Shown here piece after piece: positions 24,824 through 34,000 of a DNA stretch of 64,000 nucleotides. The notes below the pieces were generated by a model. The model was not told the origin of the DNA and did no database searches. It saw only the letters and a list, made by a program, of their open reading frames with translations. The stretch is from assembly GCA_965229335.1 (NCBI GenBank), contig OZ245874.1, positions 310,001-374,000 of the forward strand, in the 5' to 3' direction. The stretch comes from JAFKFH01 sp017307375 (lineage in GTDB: Bacteria > Pseudomonadota > Alphaproteobacteria > Ferrovibrionales > Ferrovibrionaceae). Within the stretch, counting starts at the first letter, position 1. The number at the start of each line of letters is the position of its first letter. A program made the position numbers and the translations under genes.

Positions 24824-25008
24824 GGGGCAGGCAGGCTCAGATGTGGTTGCGGGAAAACCGGCGCAGTATAGGGGGCGCCGGGGGCGCGGCAACCCGGGAA
24901 TCCTCCGGCTTCGCGGTGCGCACGCGGCTGTGACTTAAATCGGCCCTGCCACAACTCCGCCATGATTGGCCGGGAGTCTGGCGGCCGGTTTCGTGTTGTC
25001 GGGGGATC

Positions 25009-25710
25009 ATGTTCAAAGCCTTCGTGCTGGGCTTCGACCAGCTCGGCGAGCGGCGCAGCCGCGGCGTCCTCGTCAAGGCCCTGGGATTGACGCTCGTCCT
25101 TTATGTCGTCCTGGCCGTCCTGCTCGGCTGGGGCGTCACCCATCTGCCGCGCTTCGAGGCGGGCTGGGCCAATACGCTGGCCGAGCTGTTCTCGGGCCTC
25201 GGCGTGCTGCTCGGCCTGGCGCTGCTGTTCCCGGCGGTCGCCTCGGCCTTCATCGGCCTGTTCCTCGACGACATCGCCGACGCGGTCGAGCGCCAGCATT
25301 ATCCGGCCGATCCGCCCGGGCGGGCGCTGGCCGCCGGGCCGGCCCTGCTCGGCTCGCTGCGTTTTCTGCTCGTCATGATCGCGCTGAACCTGCTGGTCCT
25401 GCCGCTCTACGTGCTGATGCTGTGGTTCCCGCCGATAAATCTCTTTATATTCTACGGCTTGAACGGTTATCTTCTCAGCCGGGAGTATTTCGAACTGGTC
25501 GCCTGGCGGCATGTCGACCGGCCCACCGCGCGGAGGCTGCGCAAGCGCAACCAGGGGCGGCTGTGGCTGGCCGGTGCGGCCATCGCCTTCCTGCTGACGA
25601 TTCCGGTGATCAGCCTGGCGGCGCCTATCGTGGCCACGGCGGCGATGGTGCATCTGTTCAAGCGCCTCGCCCGGGTCCCGGGCGCGTCCACCGCCGCGGC
25701 GGCGGGCTAG
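25009..25710 (+). CDS. EI24/CysZ-like membrane protein
   Basis: This 233-residue integral membrane protein has four to five hydrophobic segments (about 25-48, 62-85, 118-142 and 188-215). The motif PAVASAFIGLFLDDIADAVE and NGYLLSREYFELVAWRH match the EI24/DUF540 family that includes the sulfate transporter CysZ. No sulfur genes are nearby, so sulfate transport should not be assumed. It is divergent from the adenosine kinase gene. Confidence 0.82.
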   Translation: MFKAFVLGFDQLGERRSRGVLVKALGLTLVLYVVLAVLLGWGVTHLPRFEAGWANTLAELFSGLGVLLGLALLFPAVASAFIGLFLDDIADAVERQHYPADPPGRALAAGPALLGSLRFLLVMIALNLLVLPLYVLMLWFPPINLFIFYGLNGYLLSREYFELVAWRHVDRPTARRLRKRNQGRLWLAGAAIAFLLTIPVISLAAPIVATAAMVHLFKRLARVPGASTAAAAG

Positions 25711-25848
25711 GCCATCACCACCCGGGTTGCTTCGAGACGACGAACACCTTGAGACAGTAAGACTTCCGCCTGCCTTCGAGACCGCAAGGCCATAGCACAA
25801 GTCCCGGACTATGGCCCGAGACGATGGAAAGACTGTAGGAACACGCCG

Positions 25849-26565
25849 ATGTTTGGTCGCAAGAAGCCACAGCCCGAGACGGGAGGCGCGCCCGCCGCCG
25901 AGGACGCGCCCCTGCTCGCCCAGGCCATCCCGCCACGCCCCGCCGGGTTGAACCCCGGCGCGTCGCAGATGTTGCCGCCCGCACCCGCCGCGCCGGTACA
26001 GCCGAGCCCGCCGGCGCCGCCCGCACCGGCGCAAAGTCCGGTTGCACCCGCCGCCGCCACCATGTCATCTTCCGCCACCCAGGCCCAAGGATCGCCCATG
26101 AGCAGTTCGGACTCTCCCTCGACCTCGTTCCGCCCCGAAATTCCCCGGCGCACCGAGATCCCCGGTCTCGCCCGCAGCCCGGCCACCCTGCCGACCGCGC
26201 CCGGTACCGGCGGCGCCCCCAAGCAGGAAGCCGGCCCGGATCCGAAGACCCTGATCGTCGGCCGCGAAATCTCGCTGACCGGCCAGATCGCGGCCTGCGA
26301 CCGCCTGATCATCGAAGGCAAGGTCGAAGTCTCGCTGTCCGACAGCCGCTTCATCGAGATTTCCGAGACCGGCGTGTTCAAGGGCAACGCCGATATCGAG
26401 GAAGCCGAGATCCGCGGCCGCTTCGAGGGCAAGCTGACGGTCAAGGGCCGGCTGCTGATCCGCGGCACCGGCAAGGTCGTCGGCGAGATCCGCTACGGCC
26501 AGATCGAAATCGAATGCGGCGGCCAGATCTCGGGCTCGGTCGAGACCGTCGACGGCCTGCACTGA
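25849..26565 (+). CDS. bactofilin (polymer-forming cytoskeletal protein)
   Basis: This 238-residue protein has a long disordered Pro/Ala-rich N-terminus (about 8-80), then a bactofilin beta-helix domain from about 135 to 235. Signs are LIVGREISLTGQIAACDRLI, GVFKGNADIEEAEIRGRFEG and LLIRGTGKVVGEIRYGQIEI. Bactofilins polymerise without nucleotide and scaffold cell-shape or stalk proteins at the membrane. The N-terminal tail starts MFGRKK. A second ATG at 26098 could give a shorter form. It is single and not next to a peptidase M23 gene as it often is. Confidence 0.93.
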   Translation: MFGRKKPQPETGGAPAAEDAPLLAQAIPPRPAGLNPGASQMLPPAPAAPVQPSPPAPPAPAQSPVAPAAATMSSSATQAQGSPMSSSDSPSTSFRPEIPRRTEIPGLARSPATLPTAPGTGGAPKQEAGPDPKTLIVGREISLTGQIAACDRLIIEGKVEVSLSDSRFIEISETGVFKGNADIEEAEIRGRFEGKLTVKGRLLIRGTGKVVGEIRYGQIEIECGGQISGSVETVDGLH

Positions 26566-26599
26566 CACCCGACGATCGATCGCCTATCGACTGACGCCT

Positions 26600-26621
26600 G
26601 GGCGGCGGGGGGCCGCCGCCC
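26600..26621 (+). terminator. hairpin after the bactofilin gene
   Basis: A 9-bp perfect GC-only stem (26600-26608 with 26613-26621) and a 4-G loop lies 35 bp after the bactofilin stop. No U-tract follows, so it may be a rho-dependent end or an mRNA-stabilising hairpin. Confidence 0.45.
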
Positions 26622-26668
26622 GGTGCGATTTCATCACCAGCGCCATCCGGTGAAGGCCGGGCGAGACC

Positions 26669-27157
26669 ATGTGGGGGCTTTCCTCTAAGATCGGCATCAG
26701 CATCGCGGCGGCCCTGACCCTGGCCGCCTGCGCGGGCACCGTGCCGCCGGCCGGACCGGTCGCGTCCGGCAAGAGTTCCGAGAGTTCGACGCGCCGTCCC
26801 CTGCCCGCCTTCGACGACGCGTTCGTCATCACCGATGCCGACGGCACCCGCCATCGGATGCGCACCGACGACCTGATGGGCCTGGCCGCGATCGACCTCG
26901 CCCAGATGTTCGGCAAGCCGAGCCTGCAGCGCAGCGAGCGGCCGGCCGAGATCATCCAGTATTCCGCCAATCGCTGCGTCCTCCTGGTATTCCTCTACCC
27001 GAACGAGGCCGCGCCGCCCGAGCGCCAGCCCCAGGAAATGGCGCTGGTCACCTATGCCGAGACGCTGACCCGCGATCTCAAGAGCGATCCGGTGCCGTCG
27101 ACCGAATGCCTCGAAACCCTGCTGCGCCAGGCGCGCACGCAGCCGGCGCAGAGTTGA
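26669..27157 (+). CDS. predicted lipoprotein of unknown function
   Basis: This 162-residue protein has a lipoprotein signal peptide (SKIGISIAAALTLAAC, lipobox LAAC, Cys near residue 21). A short disordered stretch is followed by a small domain containing GLAAIDLAQMFGKPSLQRSE and RCVLLVFLYP. The latter pattern recurs in uncharacterised alphaproteobacterial lipoproteins. I recognise no enzymatic motif. The stop overlaps the proposed TTG start of the ClC gene. Confidence 0.75.
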   Translation: MWGLSSKIGISIAAALTLAACAGTVPPAGPVASGKSSESSTRRPLPAFDDAFVITDADGTRHRMRTDDLMGLAAIDLAQMFGKPSLQRSERPAEIIQYSANRCVLLVFLYPNEAAPPERQPQEMALVTYAETLTRDLKSDPVPSTECLETLLRQARTQPAQS

Positions 27158-28770
27158 CCGCCGAGGACCTGGCCCCCGCCGGGGACCGTTCCCGCCGCGC
27201 CCGGCTGGGCGGCAAGCTGCTCGGACCGCTGCAGATGGCGCTGATGGCGCTGGCCGTCGGCGCCCTGGTCGGTGTCGGCGCCGCGGTATTCCGCGCCCTG
27301 GTCGCGCTGATCCACAATCTGATGGTGTTCGGCGAAGTCTCGCTGATCTACGAGCCGACCCAGTACAGCGCGCCGTCGAGCTGGGGTCTGTGGCTCGCCG
27401 TGGTGCCGGTGATCGGCGGCATGGTCAATCTGTGGCTGAAGCGGCTGACCCCGGGCGGCGGCCATGGCGTACCCGACGTCATCCTGTCGCTGCATCACCG
27501 CGACGGCCAGTTCCAGATCGGCGGCTCGCTGCTCAAGGTGGTGGCGACCGGCTTCTCCTCGGGCTCGGGCGCCTCGGTCGGGCGCGAGGGCGCCACCGTG
27601 CTGATCGGCGCCGCCTCGTCGACGTTCCTCGCCCGGCTGATCCCGATCAGCCATCGCCAGCGGCTGGTGCTGCTCGCCGCCGCTTCCGGCGCCGGGCTCG
27701 GCGCCGCCTTCAACGCGCCGCTCGCCGGCACGCTGTTCGCCCTCGAAGTGCTGCTGGCCGAACTCAGCCCCGGGCTGCTGCTGCCGCTCCTGCTCGCCTC
27801 GGTCGCCGCCAACACGGTCGGCCGGCTGCTGGGTTTCGCCGATCCGGAATTCGCCGTCATCACCGCGACGTCGCGGGTGCTCGACGCTTCCGGCGTCGCG
27901 GGCCTCGCCATCTATGCGGTGTTCGGCGGCGTGCTCGGGCTGGTGGCGCTGGGTTTCATGCGTTTCCTCGACGATACCGAGGCGGTGCTGGCGCGGCTGT
28001 TTCCCAACCCCTATCTGCGCCACGGCGTCGCCATGGCGGCGGTCGGGGTGCTGATCGTCAGCATGATGACCTGGTTCGGGCATTACTACCTCCTCGGCGC
28101 CGGCTATGCGACGGTGCATCGCCTGGCGGCCGGGGCCGAGGTCTCGATCGCCTTTCTCGGCCTCCTGTTCGTCGTCAAGCTGCTGGCCACCGCGCTGAGC
28201 CTCGGATCGGGGGCGACCGGCGGCGTGTTCTCGGCCACGCTGTTCCTCGGCGGCGCGCTGGGCGGCGCACTCGGCCTGTTCCTGCACCAGTATTTTCCCG
28301 GGCTGGGGATTTCGCCGGGCACCGCCGCGATCGTCGGCATGGCCGGGCTGCTCGCCGGTACCACCGGGGCGGCGCTGTTCTCGATCGTGCTGTCGTTCGA
28401 GGTGACGTCGGACTATGGCGCGGTGCTGCCGGTGGCGCTGGCCGCGGTGGCCGCGATCGGGGTGCGCCGGCTGTTCACCGAGGGCACGATCTACACCGCC
28501 AAGCTGCGCGCCAAGGGTTTTGCCGTGCCCGAGGCGCTGGTACCCGATTTCCTGTCGCTGCAGCATGCCCGCGACGTCGCCGACCCGCTGCCCGCCGAAT
28601 TGCCCGATCACAGCGTCGCCGTGCCGGGCGAAGCCTCGCTGGCCGCCGTGACCAAGGCGATGGCGGCGGCCAAGGTGGACTATGCCGTGGTGGTCGACGG
28701 CACCGTGCCGGTCGGCATCATCGGGCCGGCGACGCTCGGCCGCGCGCTAATCGTCCACCAGCAGGGCTGA
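27154..28770 (+). CDS. ClC-family chloride channel / antiporter
   Basis: This protein has about 538 residues from a TTG at 27154 that overlaps the lipoprotein stop (TTGA); an ATG at 27106 is a longer alternative. ClC signatures are GGGHGVPDVI, SGASVGREGATVLIG (with the gating Glu of GREG) and GATGGVFSATLFLGGALGG. About ten membrane helices occupy residues 30-430. The C-terminal part (about 460-535) resembles a degenerate CBS pair, with AAKVDYAVVVDGTVPVGII. The second Pro of the usual GREGP and GxFxP motifs is replaced by Ala. Whether it is channel or H+ exchanger is not decided here. It overlaps ampG tail-to-tail by 24 bp. Confidence 0.9.
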   Translation: MTAEDLAPAGDRSRRARLGGKLLGPLQMALMALAVGALVGVGAAVFRALVALIHNLMVFGEVSLIYEPTQYSAPSSWGLWLAVVPVIGGMVNLWLKRLTPGGGHGVPDVILSLHHRDGQFQIGGSLLKVVATGFSSGSGASVGREGATVLIGAASSTFLARLIPISHRQRLVLLAAASGAGLGAAFNAPLAGTLFALEVLLAELSPGLLLPLLLASVAANTVGRLLGFADPEFAVITATSRVLDASGVAGLAIYAVFGGVLGLVALGFMRFLDDTEAVLARLFPNPYLRHGVAMAAVGVLIVSMMTWFGHYYLLGAGYATVHRLAAGAEVSIAFLGLLFVVKLLATALSLGSGATGGVFSATLFLGGALGGALGLFLHQYFPGLGISPGTAAIVGMAGLLAGTTGAALFSIVLSFEVTSDYGAVLPVALAAVAAIGVRRLFTEGTIYTAKLRAKGFAVPEALVPDFLSLQHARDVADPLPAELPDHSVAVPGEASLAAVTKAMAAAKVDYAVVVDGTVPVGIIGPATLGRALIVHQQG

Positions 28771-30114
28771 GCCGGCCGGTGCGGCCTGGGGCCGCGTCGC
28801 CGCCCCCCGCCGGGTCAGCCACAGCAGCAGCAGCAGCCCGGGCAGCGCGGCGGCCACCGTCAGCAGGAAGAATCCGACCCAGCCGAAGGCCTCGGCCAGG
28901 TAGCCGGCCATGGTCGACAGCCCGGTGCGGCCGACCGCCGACAATGACGACAGCAGCGCATATTGCGTCGCCGTATAGGAGACGTTGCACAGGGCCGACA
29001 GATAGGCGACCAGCGCCGCGGTGCCCATGCCGCCGGTCAGGTTCTCGACCCCGACCGAGACCGCCAGCATGACGACGCTGTCGCCGCTATAGGCCAGCGG
29101 CACGTACATCAGGTTCGACAGCATCTGCAGGATGCCGGCGACCCACAGGGCCGGCACCAGCCCGATCGCGTTCATCAGCCAGCCGCCCAGGAACAGGCCG
29201 ATGAAGGTTGCGGCGAAGCCGTAGATCTTGGCGACGTTGGCGATGTCGATCTTCTGGAAGCCGAGCTTCAGGTAGAAGGTGGTGGCCATCGACCCGGCCA
29301 GCGCGTCGCCGAACTTGAACAGCAGCACGAACAGCAGGATGGCGAGCCAGCCGGGCCGGCCGGCGAATTCGCGCAGCGGCCCGATCACGGCGACATAGAT
29401 CCAGGCGATGACCGCGCCGAGCCGCGGGTCGATGCCGGGACGGCGGGCCAGGAAGGCCGCGATCTCGGCCGAGCGCGCGCGGTCCTCGCGCGCATCCGAG
29501 GCGCGCGGTTCGCCGGCCAGCAGGATGGTGGCGATGCCGACCAGCATCAGCACGCCGAATACCGCATAGACCAGGAACCAGTTGCCGAGGAACTGGGCGA
29601 GGTAGAGGGCGCCGGCGCCCGAGACCAGCATGCCGATGCGATAGCCGAAGACGATCGCGGCGGCGCCGGCGGCCAGCTGGCGTTCCTCCAGGATCTCGAC
29701 CCGCCAGGCATCGATGACGATGTCCTGGCTGGCCGAGGCGAAGGCGAGCAGGATGGCCCAGGCCGCCGTCACCCCGATCGCCGCCACGGGGTTCGAGGCG
29801 CCCAGCCCCAGCATTGCCGCGATCAGCAGGATCTGCGTCGCCACCATCCAGCCGCGCCGGCGGCCGAGCCAGGTGGTGAGCGGCGGCAGGCCCAGCTTGT
29901 CGATCAGCGGCGCCCACAGGAATTTCAGCGAATAGGGAATGCCGACCGCGGCAAACAGCCCGATGGTGCCGAGATCGAGCTGCGCCTCGGTCAGCCAGGT
30001 CTGCAGCGTCTGGCCGGTCAGGGCCAGCGGCAGGCCGGAGGAAAAGCCGAGCAGCAGGATGGCCACCACCCGCCGGTCGCGATAGACGTCGAGGGATCGC
30101 CACCAGCCGGTCAT
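28747..30114 (-). CDS. ampG: AmpG-family muropeptide permease (MFS)
   Basis: This 455-residue MFS protein has about twelve to fourteen membrane helices. FSSGLPLALTGQTLQTWL, YSLKFLWAPLIDKL, GRRRGWM and FASASQDIVIDAWRVE are AmpG hallmarks. It imports GlcNAc-anhydroMurNAc peptides released by lytic transglycosylases such as MltA for recycling. It stands alone and is convergent with the ClC gene. No ampC or ampR is nearby. Confidence 0.9.
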   Translation of the reverse strand: MTGWWRSLDVYRDRRVVAILLLGFSSGLPLALTGQTLQTWLTEAQLDLGTIGLFAAVGIPYSLKFLWAPLIDKLGLPPLTTWLGRRRGWMVATQILLIAAMLGLGASNPVAAIGVTAAWAILLAFASASQDIVIDAWRVEILEERQLAAGAAAIVFGYRIGMLVSGAGALYLAQFLGNWFLVYAVFGVLMLVGIATILLAGEPRASDAREDRARSAEIAAFLARRPGIDPRLGAVIAWIYVAVIGPLREFAGRPGWLAILLFVLLFKFGDALAGSMATTFYLKLGFQKIDIANVAKIYGFAATFIGLFLGGWLMNAIGLVPALWVAGILQMLSNLMYVPLAYSGDSVVMLAVSVGVENLTGGMGTAALVAYLSALCNVSYTATQYALLSSLSAVGRTGLSTMAGYLAEAFGWVGFFLLTVAAALPGLLLLLWLTRRGAATRPQAAPAGSALLVDD

Positions 30115-30199
30115 CGTGCCTCCGGAACCGTGTTGCCTTGACGCCTGAATAGCGGCGGGCGAGCCTGCATGGCAAGCAACGATAAGATCAGGAGGAACG

Positions 30200-31057
30200 A
30201 TGTCCCCGGTGCTCTATGACCGCGACGGCCGCATTGCCCGCATCACGCTGAACCGGCCGGAGGTGATGAACGCGATCGACGATCGGCTGCCGGCCGCGCT
30301 TTCGGCCGCGGTGGCCCGCGCCAACGACGACCCGGACGTGCATGTCATCGTGCTCGCGGGCAACGGGCCGGCCTTCTGTGCCGGCTACGACCTCAAATAC
30401 TACGCCGAGGCGAACGGCAACGGCCAGGCCACCCAGGACATGCCCTGGGACCCGATGCAGGACTACAAGTTCATGGCCGCCAATACCGAGCATTTCATGA
30501 GCCTGTGGCGCAGCTACAAGCCGGTGATCGCCAAGGTGCACGGCTATGCCGTGGCCGGTGGCTCCGACATCGCGCTCTGCTGCGACCTCGTGGTGATGGC
30601 CGAGGATGCGCGCATCGGCTACATGCCGGTGCGGGTCTGGGGCTGCCCGACCACGGCGATGTGGCTCTACCGCCTGGGGCCCGAGCAGGCCAAGCGCATG
30701 CTGTTCACCGGCGACAAGATCACCGGGACCGAAGCGGCCGCCATGGGCCTGGTGGCCCGGGCGGTGCCGGCGGCGCTGCTGGACGCCGAGGTCGACGCGC
30801 TGGCCGAACGCATTGCCGGCGTGCCGCAGAACCAGCTGATGATGCAGAAGCTGATGATCAACCAGGCGCTCGAGAACATGGGCCTGCGCAACACCCAGAT
30901 GATCGCGACGCTGTTCGACGGCATCACCCGCCACAGCCCCGAGGGCCTCAATTTCAAGCACCGGGCCGAGACCGTCGGCTGGAAGCAGGCGGTCGACGAA
31001 CGCGACCACGGCACCTTCGACTGGACGAAGAACCGCCCGATGAACCGGCCGCAATAG
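30200..31057 (+). CDS. enoyl-CoA hydratase/isomerase family protein
   Basis: This 285-residue crotonase-fold protein has a strong ribosome site (AGGAGG at 30190-30195). The oxyanion-hole segments are AFCAGYDLKYY (about 58-68) and GYAVAGGSDIALCCDLVV (about 115-132). The catalytic Glu positions of classical hydratases are not obvious in ARIGYMPVRVWGCPTT, so it may act on another acyl-CoA. The C-terminal 60 residues are longer than in short hydratases. A hairpin overlaps its stop codon. Confidence 0.85.
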   Translation: MSPVLYDRDGRIARITLNRPEVMNAIDDRLPAALSAAVARANDDPDVHVIVLAGNGPAFCAGYDLKYYAEANGNGQATQDMPWDPMQDYKFMAANTEHFMSLWRSYKPVIAKVHGYAVAGGSDIALCCDLVVMAEDARIGYMPVRVWGCPTTAMWLYRLGPEQAKRMLFTGDKITGTEAAAMGLVARAVPAALLDAEVDALAERIAGVPQNQLMMQKLMINQALENMGLRNTQMIATLFDGITRHSPEGLNFKHRAETVGWKQAVDERDHGTFDWTKNRPMNRPQ

Positions 31058-31070
31058 CGCGGCCGGTTCA
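31041..31070. terminator. bidirectional hairpin between the hydratase and RTX genes
   Basis: A 12-bp perfect stem (31041-31052 with 31059-31070) and 6-base loop spans the hydratase stop codon and ends 11 bp from the RTX gene stop. It has no U-tract. Position between convergent genes suggests it serves both. Confidence 0.6.
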
Positions 31071-31080
31071 TCGGCTGACC

Positions 31081-34000
31081 TCAGGACCAGGTCGAGGCGA
31101 AGGTGGTATCCAGCGCACTGTGCGTGGTCGAGTCGAGCACATAGGTGCCGACCGACGGCAGGCTGTAGGACGCCATCGCCGAGACCAGGGCCTGGACGTT
31201 GGCGGCGGTCAGGCTGTGGCTGCCGTCCTCGGTCTCGAAGACATCGATGCGGCGGGTACTGTCGCTGTACCAGTCCTTGATCACCGTCTGGCTGGACGCC
31301 TCGCCGATCACGTCGATCAACAGGTCGTTGCCCGACTGTCGGAACCAGAGCTGGTCGTAGGCGATCCCCGACGCGAAGCGCACCTTGTCGGTGGTGGTGG
31401 AGGCATCGGAGATCCCGGCCTGGACCACCGTGTCGACGCCGTCGCCGCGGCGCTGCAGGTAGAGATCGCTGCCGGCGCCGCCGTTGAGGCTGTCATTGCC
31501 GGCGCCGCCATCGAGGGTGTCGTTGCCGGCACCGCCGTTGAGGGTATCGTTGCCGGCGAGGCCGGCGAGGCGGTTGGCACCGGTGTTGCCGGTGAGGGTG
31601 TCGCCATAGGCCGAGCCTTCGATGTTCTCGACGGTGGCAACCCTGTCACCCTGGGCGTCGCCGCCGCTTCCGGTGGCATAGGCGGTACCTTCGGCCAGGG
31701 TCAGGCTGACAGCGGCCGAGGAGCTCCAGTAGACGACGGTATCGTTGCCGGTATAGCCGTAAATCTCGTCGGCACCTGCGCCACCCTCGAACCAGTCGTC
31801 GGCACTGTCGCGGCCGTAGAGGAAGTCGTTGAAGGCGGTACCGCGAACACCCTCAAAGTTGGTGACGGTATCGACGTCGTTGACCCAGTAGCCTGGCCCG
31901 GTGCGTGCAGCAGTGTTGTTGTAGAGGGTGACCGAGACGCCGGCGCCGGCAATCAGCGGTGCATTGGCGAAGGAGAGCCAGTCGAAGCCGTTGCCGCCGT
32001 CGAGGGTATCGCCACCCATGCCGCCGTCGATGGTGTCGTTGCCGTCGCCGCCGGAGATGGACTCGTCGCGGCTCGTACCGGTGAGGTTGTCGTTGCCTGA
32101 GGTGCCGGTAATGGTCTGGTAGGACAATGTCGTGTTCGAAAAGGCGAGTTGCTCGATGCCGTAAAGGACGTCGGTGCCGTCGTCGCCATCGGCCGTGTTC
32201 AGATCGGTGACGGTGATGGTGTCGCCGGAGACGGTGATCTGGTAGTCGGTGGAGACGCCGGAGAACACGGCACGATCCAGGCCGGAACTCTGGGATATGC
32301 CGCCGGAGATAAAGCCACCGATGAGGGTGTCGTTGCCGGCACCGCCGATCAGCGTGTCATTGCCGTTGCCGCCGGTCAGGCTGTCGTTGCCGGTGCCGCC
32401 GTCGACGGTATCGTTGCCGACGCCGCCATCGATGGTGTCGTTGCCGGCGAGGCCGGCGAGGCGGTTGGCACCGGTGTTGCCGGTGAGGGTGTCGCCATAG
32501 GCCGAGCCTTCGATGTTCTCGACGGTGGCAACCCTGTCACCCTGGGCGTCGCCGCCGCTTCCGGTGGCATAGGCGGTACCTTCGGCCAGGGTCAGGCTGA
32601 CAGCGGCCGAGGAGCTCCAGTAGACGACGGTATCGTTGCCGGTATAGCCGTAAATCTCGTCGGCACCTGCGCCACCCTCGAACCAGTCGTCGGCACTGTC
32701 GCGGCCGTAGAGGAAGTCGTTGAAGGCGGTACCGCGAACACCCTCAAAGTTGGTGACGGTATCGACGTCGTTGACCCAGTAGCCTGGCCCGGTGCGTGCA
32801 GCAGTGTTGTTGTAGAGGGTGACCGAGACGCCGGCGCCGGCAATCAGCGGTGCATTGGCGAAGGAGAGCCAGTCGAAGCCGTTGCCGCCGTCGAGGGTAT
32901 CGCCACCCATGCCGCCGTCGATGGTGTCGTTGCCGTCGCCGCCGGAGATGGACTCGTCGCGGCTCGTACCGGTGAGGTTGTCGTTGCCTGAGGTGCCGGT
33001 AATGGTCTGGTAGGACAATGTCGTGTTCGAAAAGGCGAGTTGCTCGATGCCGTAAAGGACGTCGGTGCCGTCGTCGCCATCGGCCGTGTTCAGATCGGTG
33101 ACGGTGATGGTGTCGCCGGAGACGGTGATCTGGTAGTCGGTGGAGACGCCGGAGAACACGGCACGATCCAGGCCGGAACTCTGGGATATGCCGCCGGAGA
33201 TAAAGCCACCGATGAGGGTGTCGTTGCCGGCACCGCCGATCAGCGTGTCATTGCCGTTGCCGCCGGTCAGGCTGTCGTTGCCGGTGCCGCCGTCGACGGT
33301 ATCGTTGCCGACGCCGCCATCGATGGTGTCGTTGCCGGCGAGGCCGGCGAGGCGGTTGGCACCGGTGTTGCCGGTGAGGGTGTCGCCATAGGCCGAGCCT
33401 TCGATGTTCTCGACGGTGGCAACCCTGTCACCCTGGGCGTCGCCGCCGCTTCCGGTGGCATAGGCGGTACCTTCGGCCAGGGTCAGGCTGACAGCGGCCG
33501 AGGAGCTCCAGTAGACGACGGTATCGTTGCCGGTATAGCCGTAAATCTCGTCGGCACCTGCGCCACCCTCGAACCAGTCGTCGGCATTGTCGCGGCCGTA
33601 GAGGAAGTCGTTGAAGGCTGTGCCACGGATGCCTTCAATTCCCGTGATCGAATCGACGTTTCCGGTCCAGCCACCGCTGTTGCTGTAGAGTCGGACATCA
33701 ACGGCTTGGCCCGCATCGGCATAGGAAACCCAGTCGAGGCCACCGGCGCCGCCATCGATGGTGTCGACGCCATTGCCGCCGTTCAGTGTGTCGTTGCCAT
33801 TGCCGCCATAAAGCGAATCGTTGCCATCGCCGCCGTTCAGCACGTCATTGCCATCCAGCCCTGAGAGCTTGTTGGCGTTGGCGTCGCCGGTCAAGCTGTC
33901 GCCGTAGGCCGAACCTTCGAGGTTGTTGATCGCCGACAGCACGTCGCCCTGCGCGTCGCCGCCGCTGCCCGTGCCGGTCGCCAGGCTGACCGTCACGCCC

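Noticed and set aside
31547..33586. Regular repeats considered as a CRISPR array
   Set aside because: The repeats encode in-frame RTX nonapeptides and an 891-bp tandem unit; there are no short identical repeats with unique spacers.
30505..33864. Long open frames on the plus strand opposite the RTX gene (531, 280 and 274 codons)
   Set aside because: They mirror the repetitive GGxGxD coding on the other strand and repeat with the same 891-bp period; they lack ribosome sites and homology.
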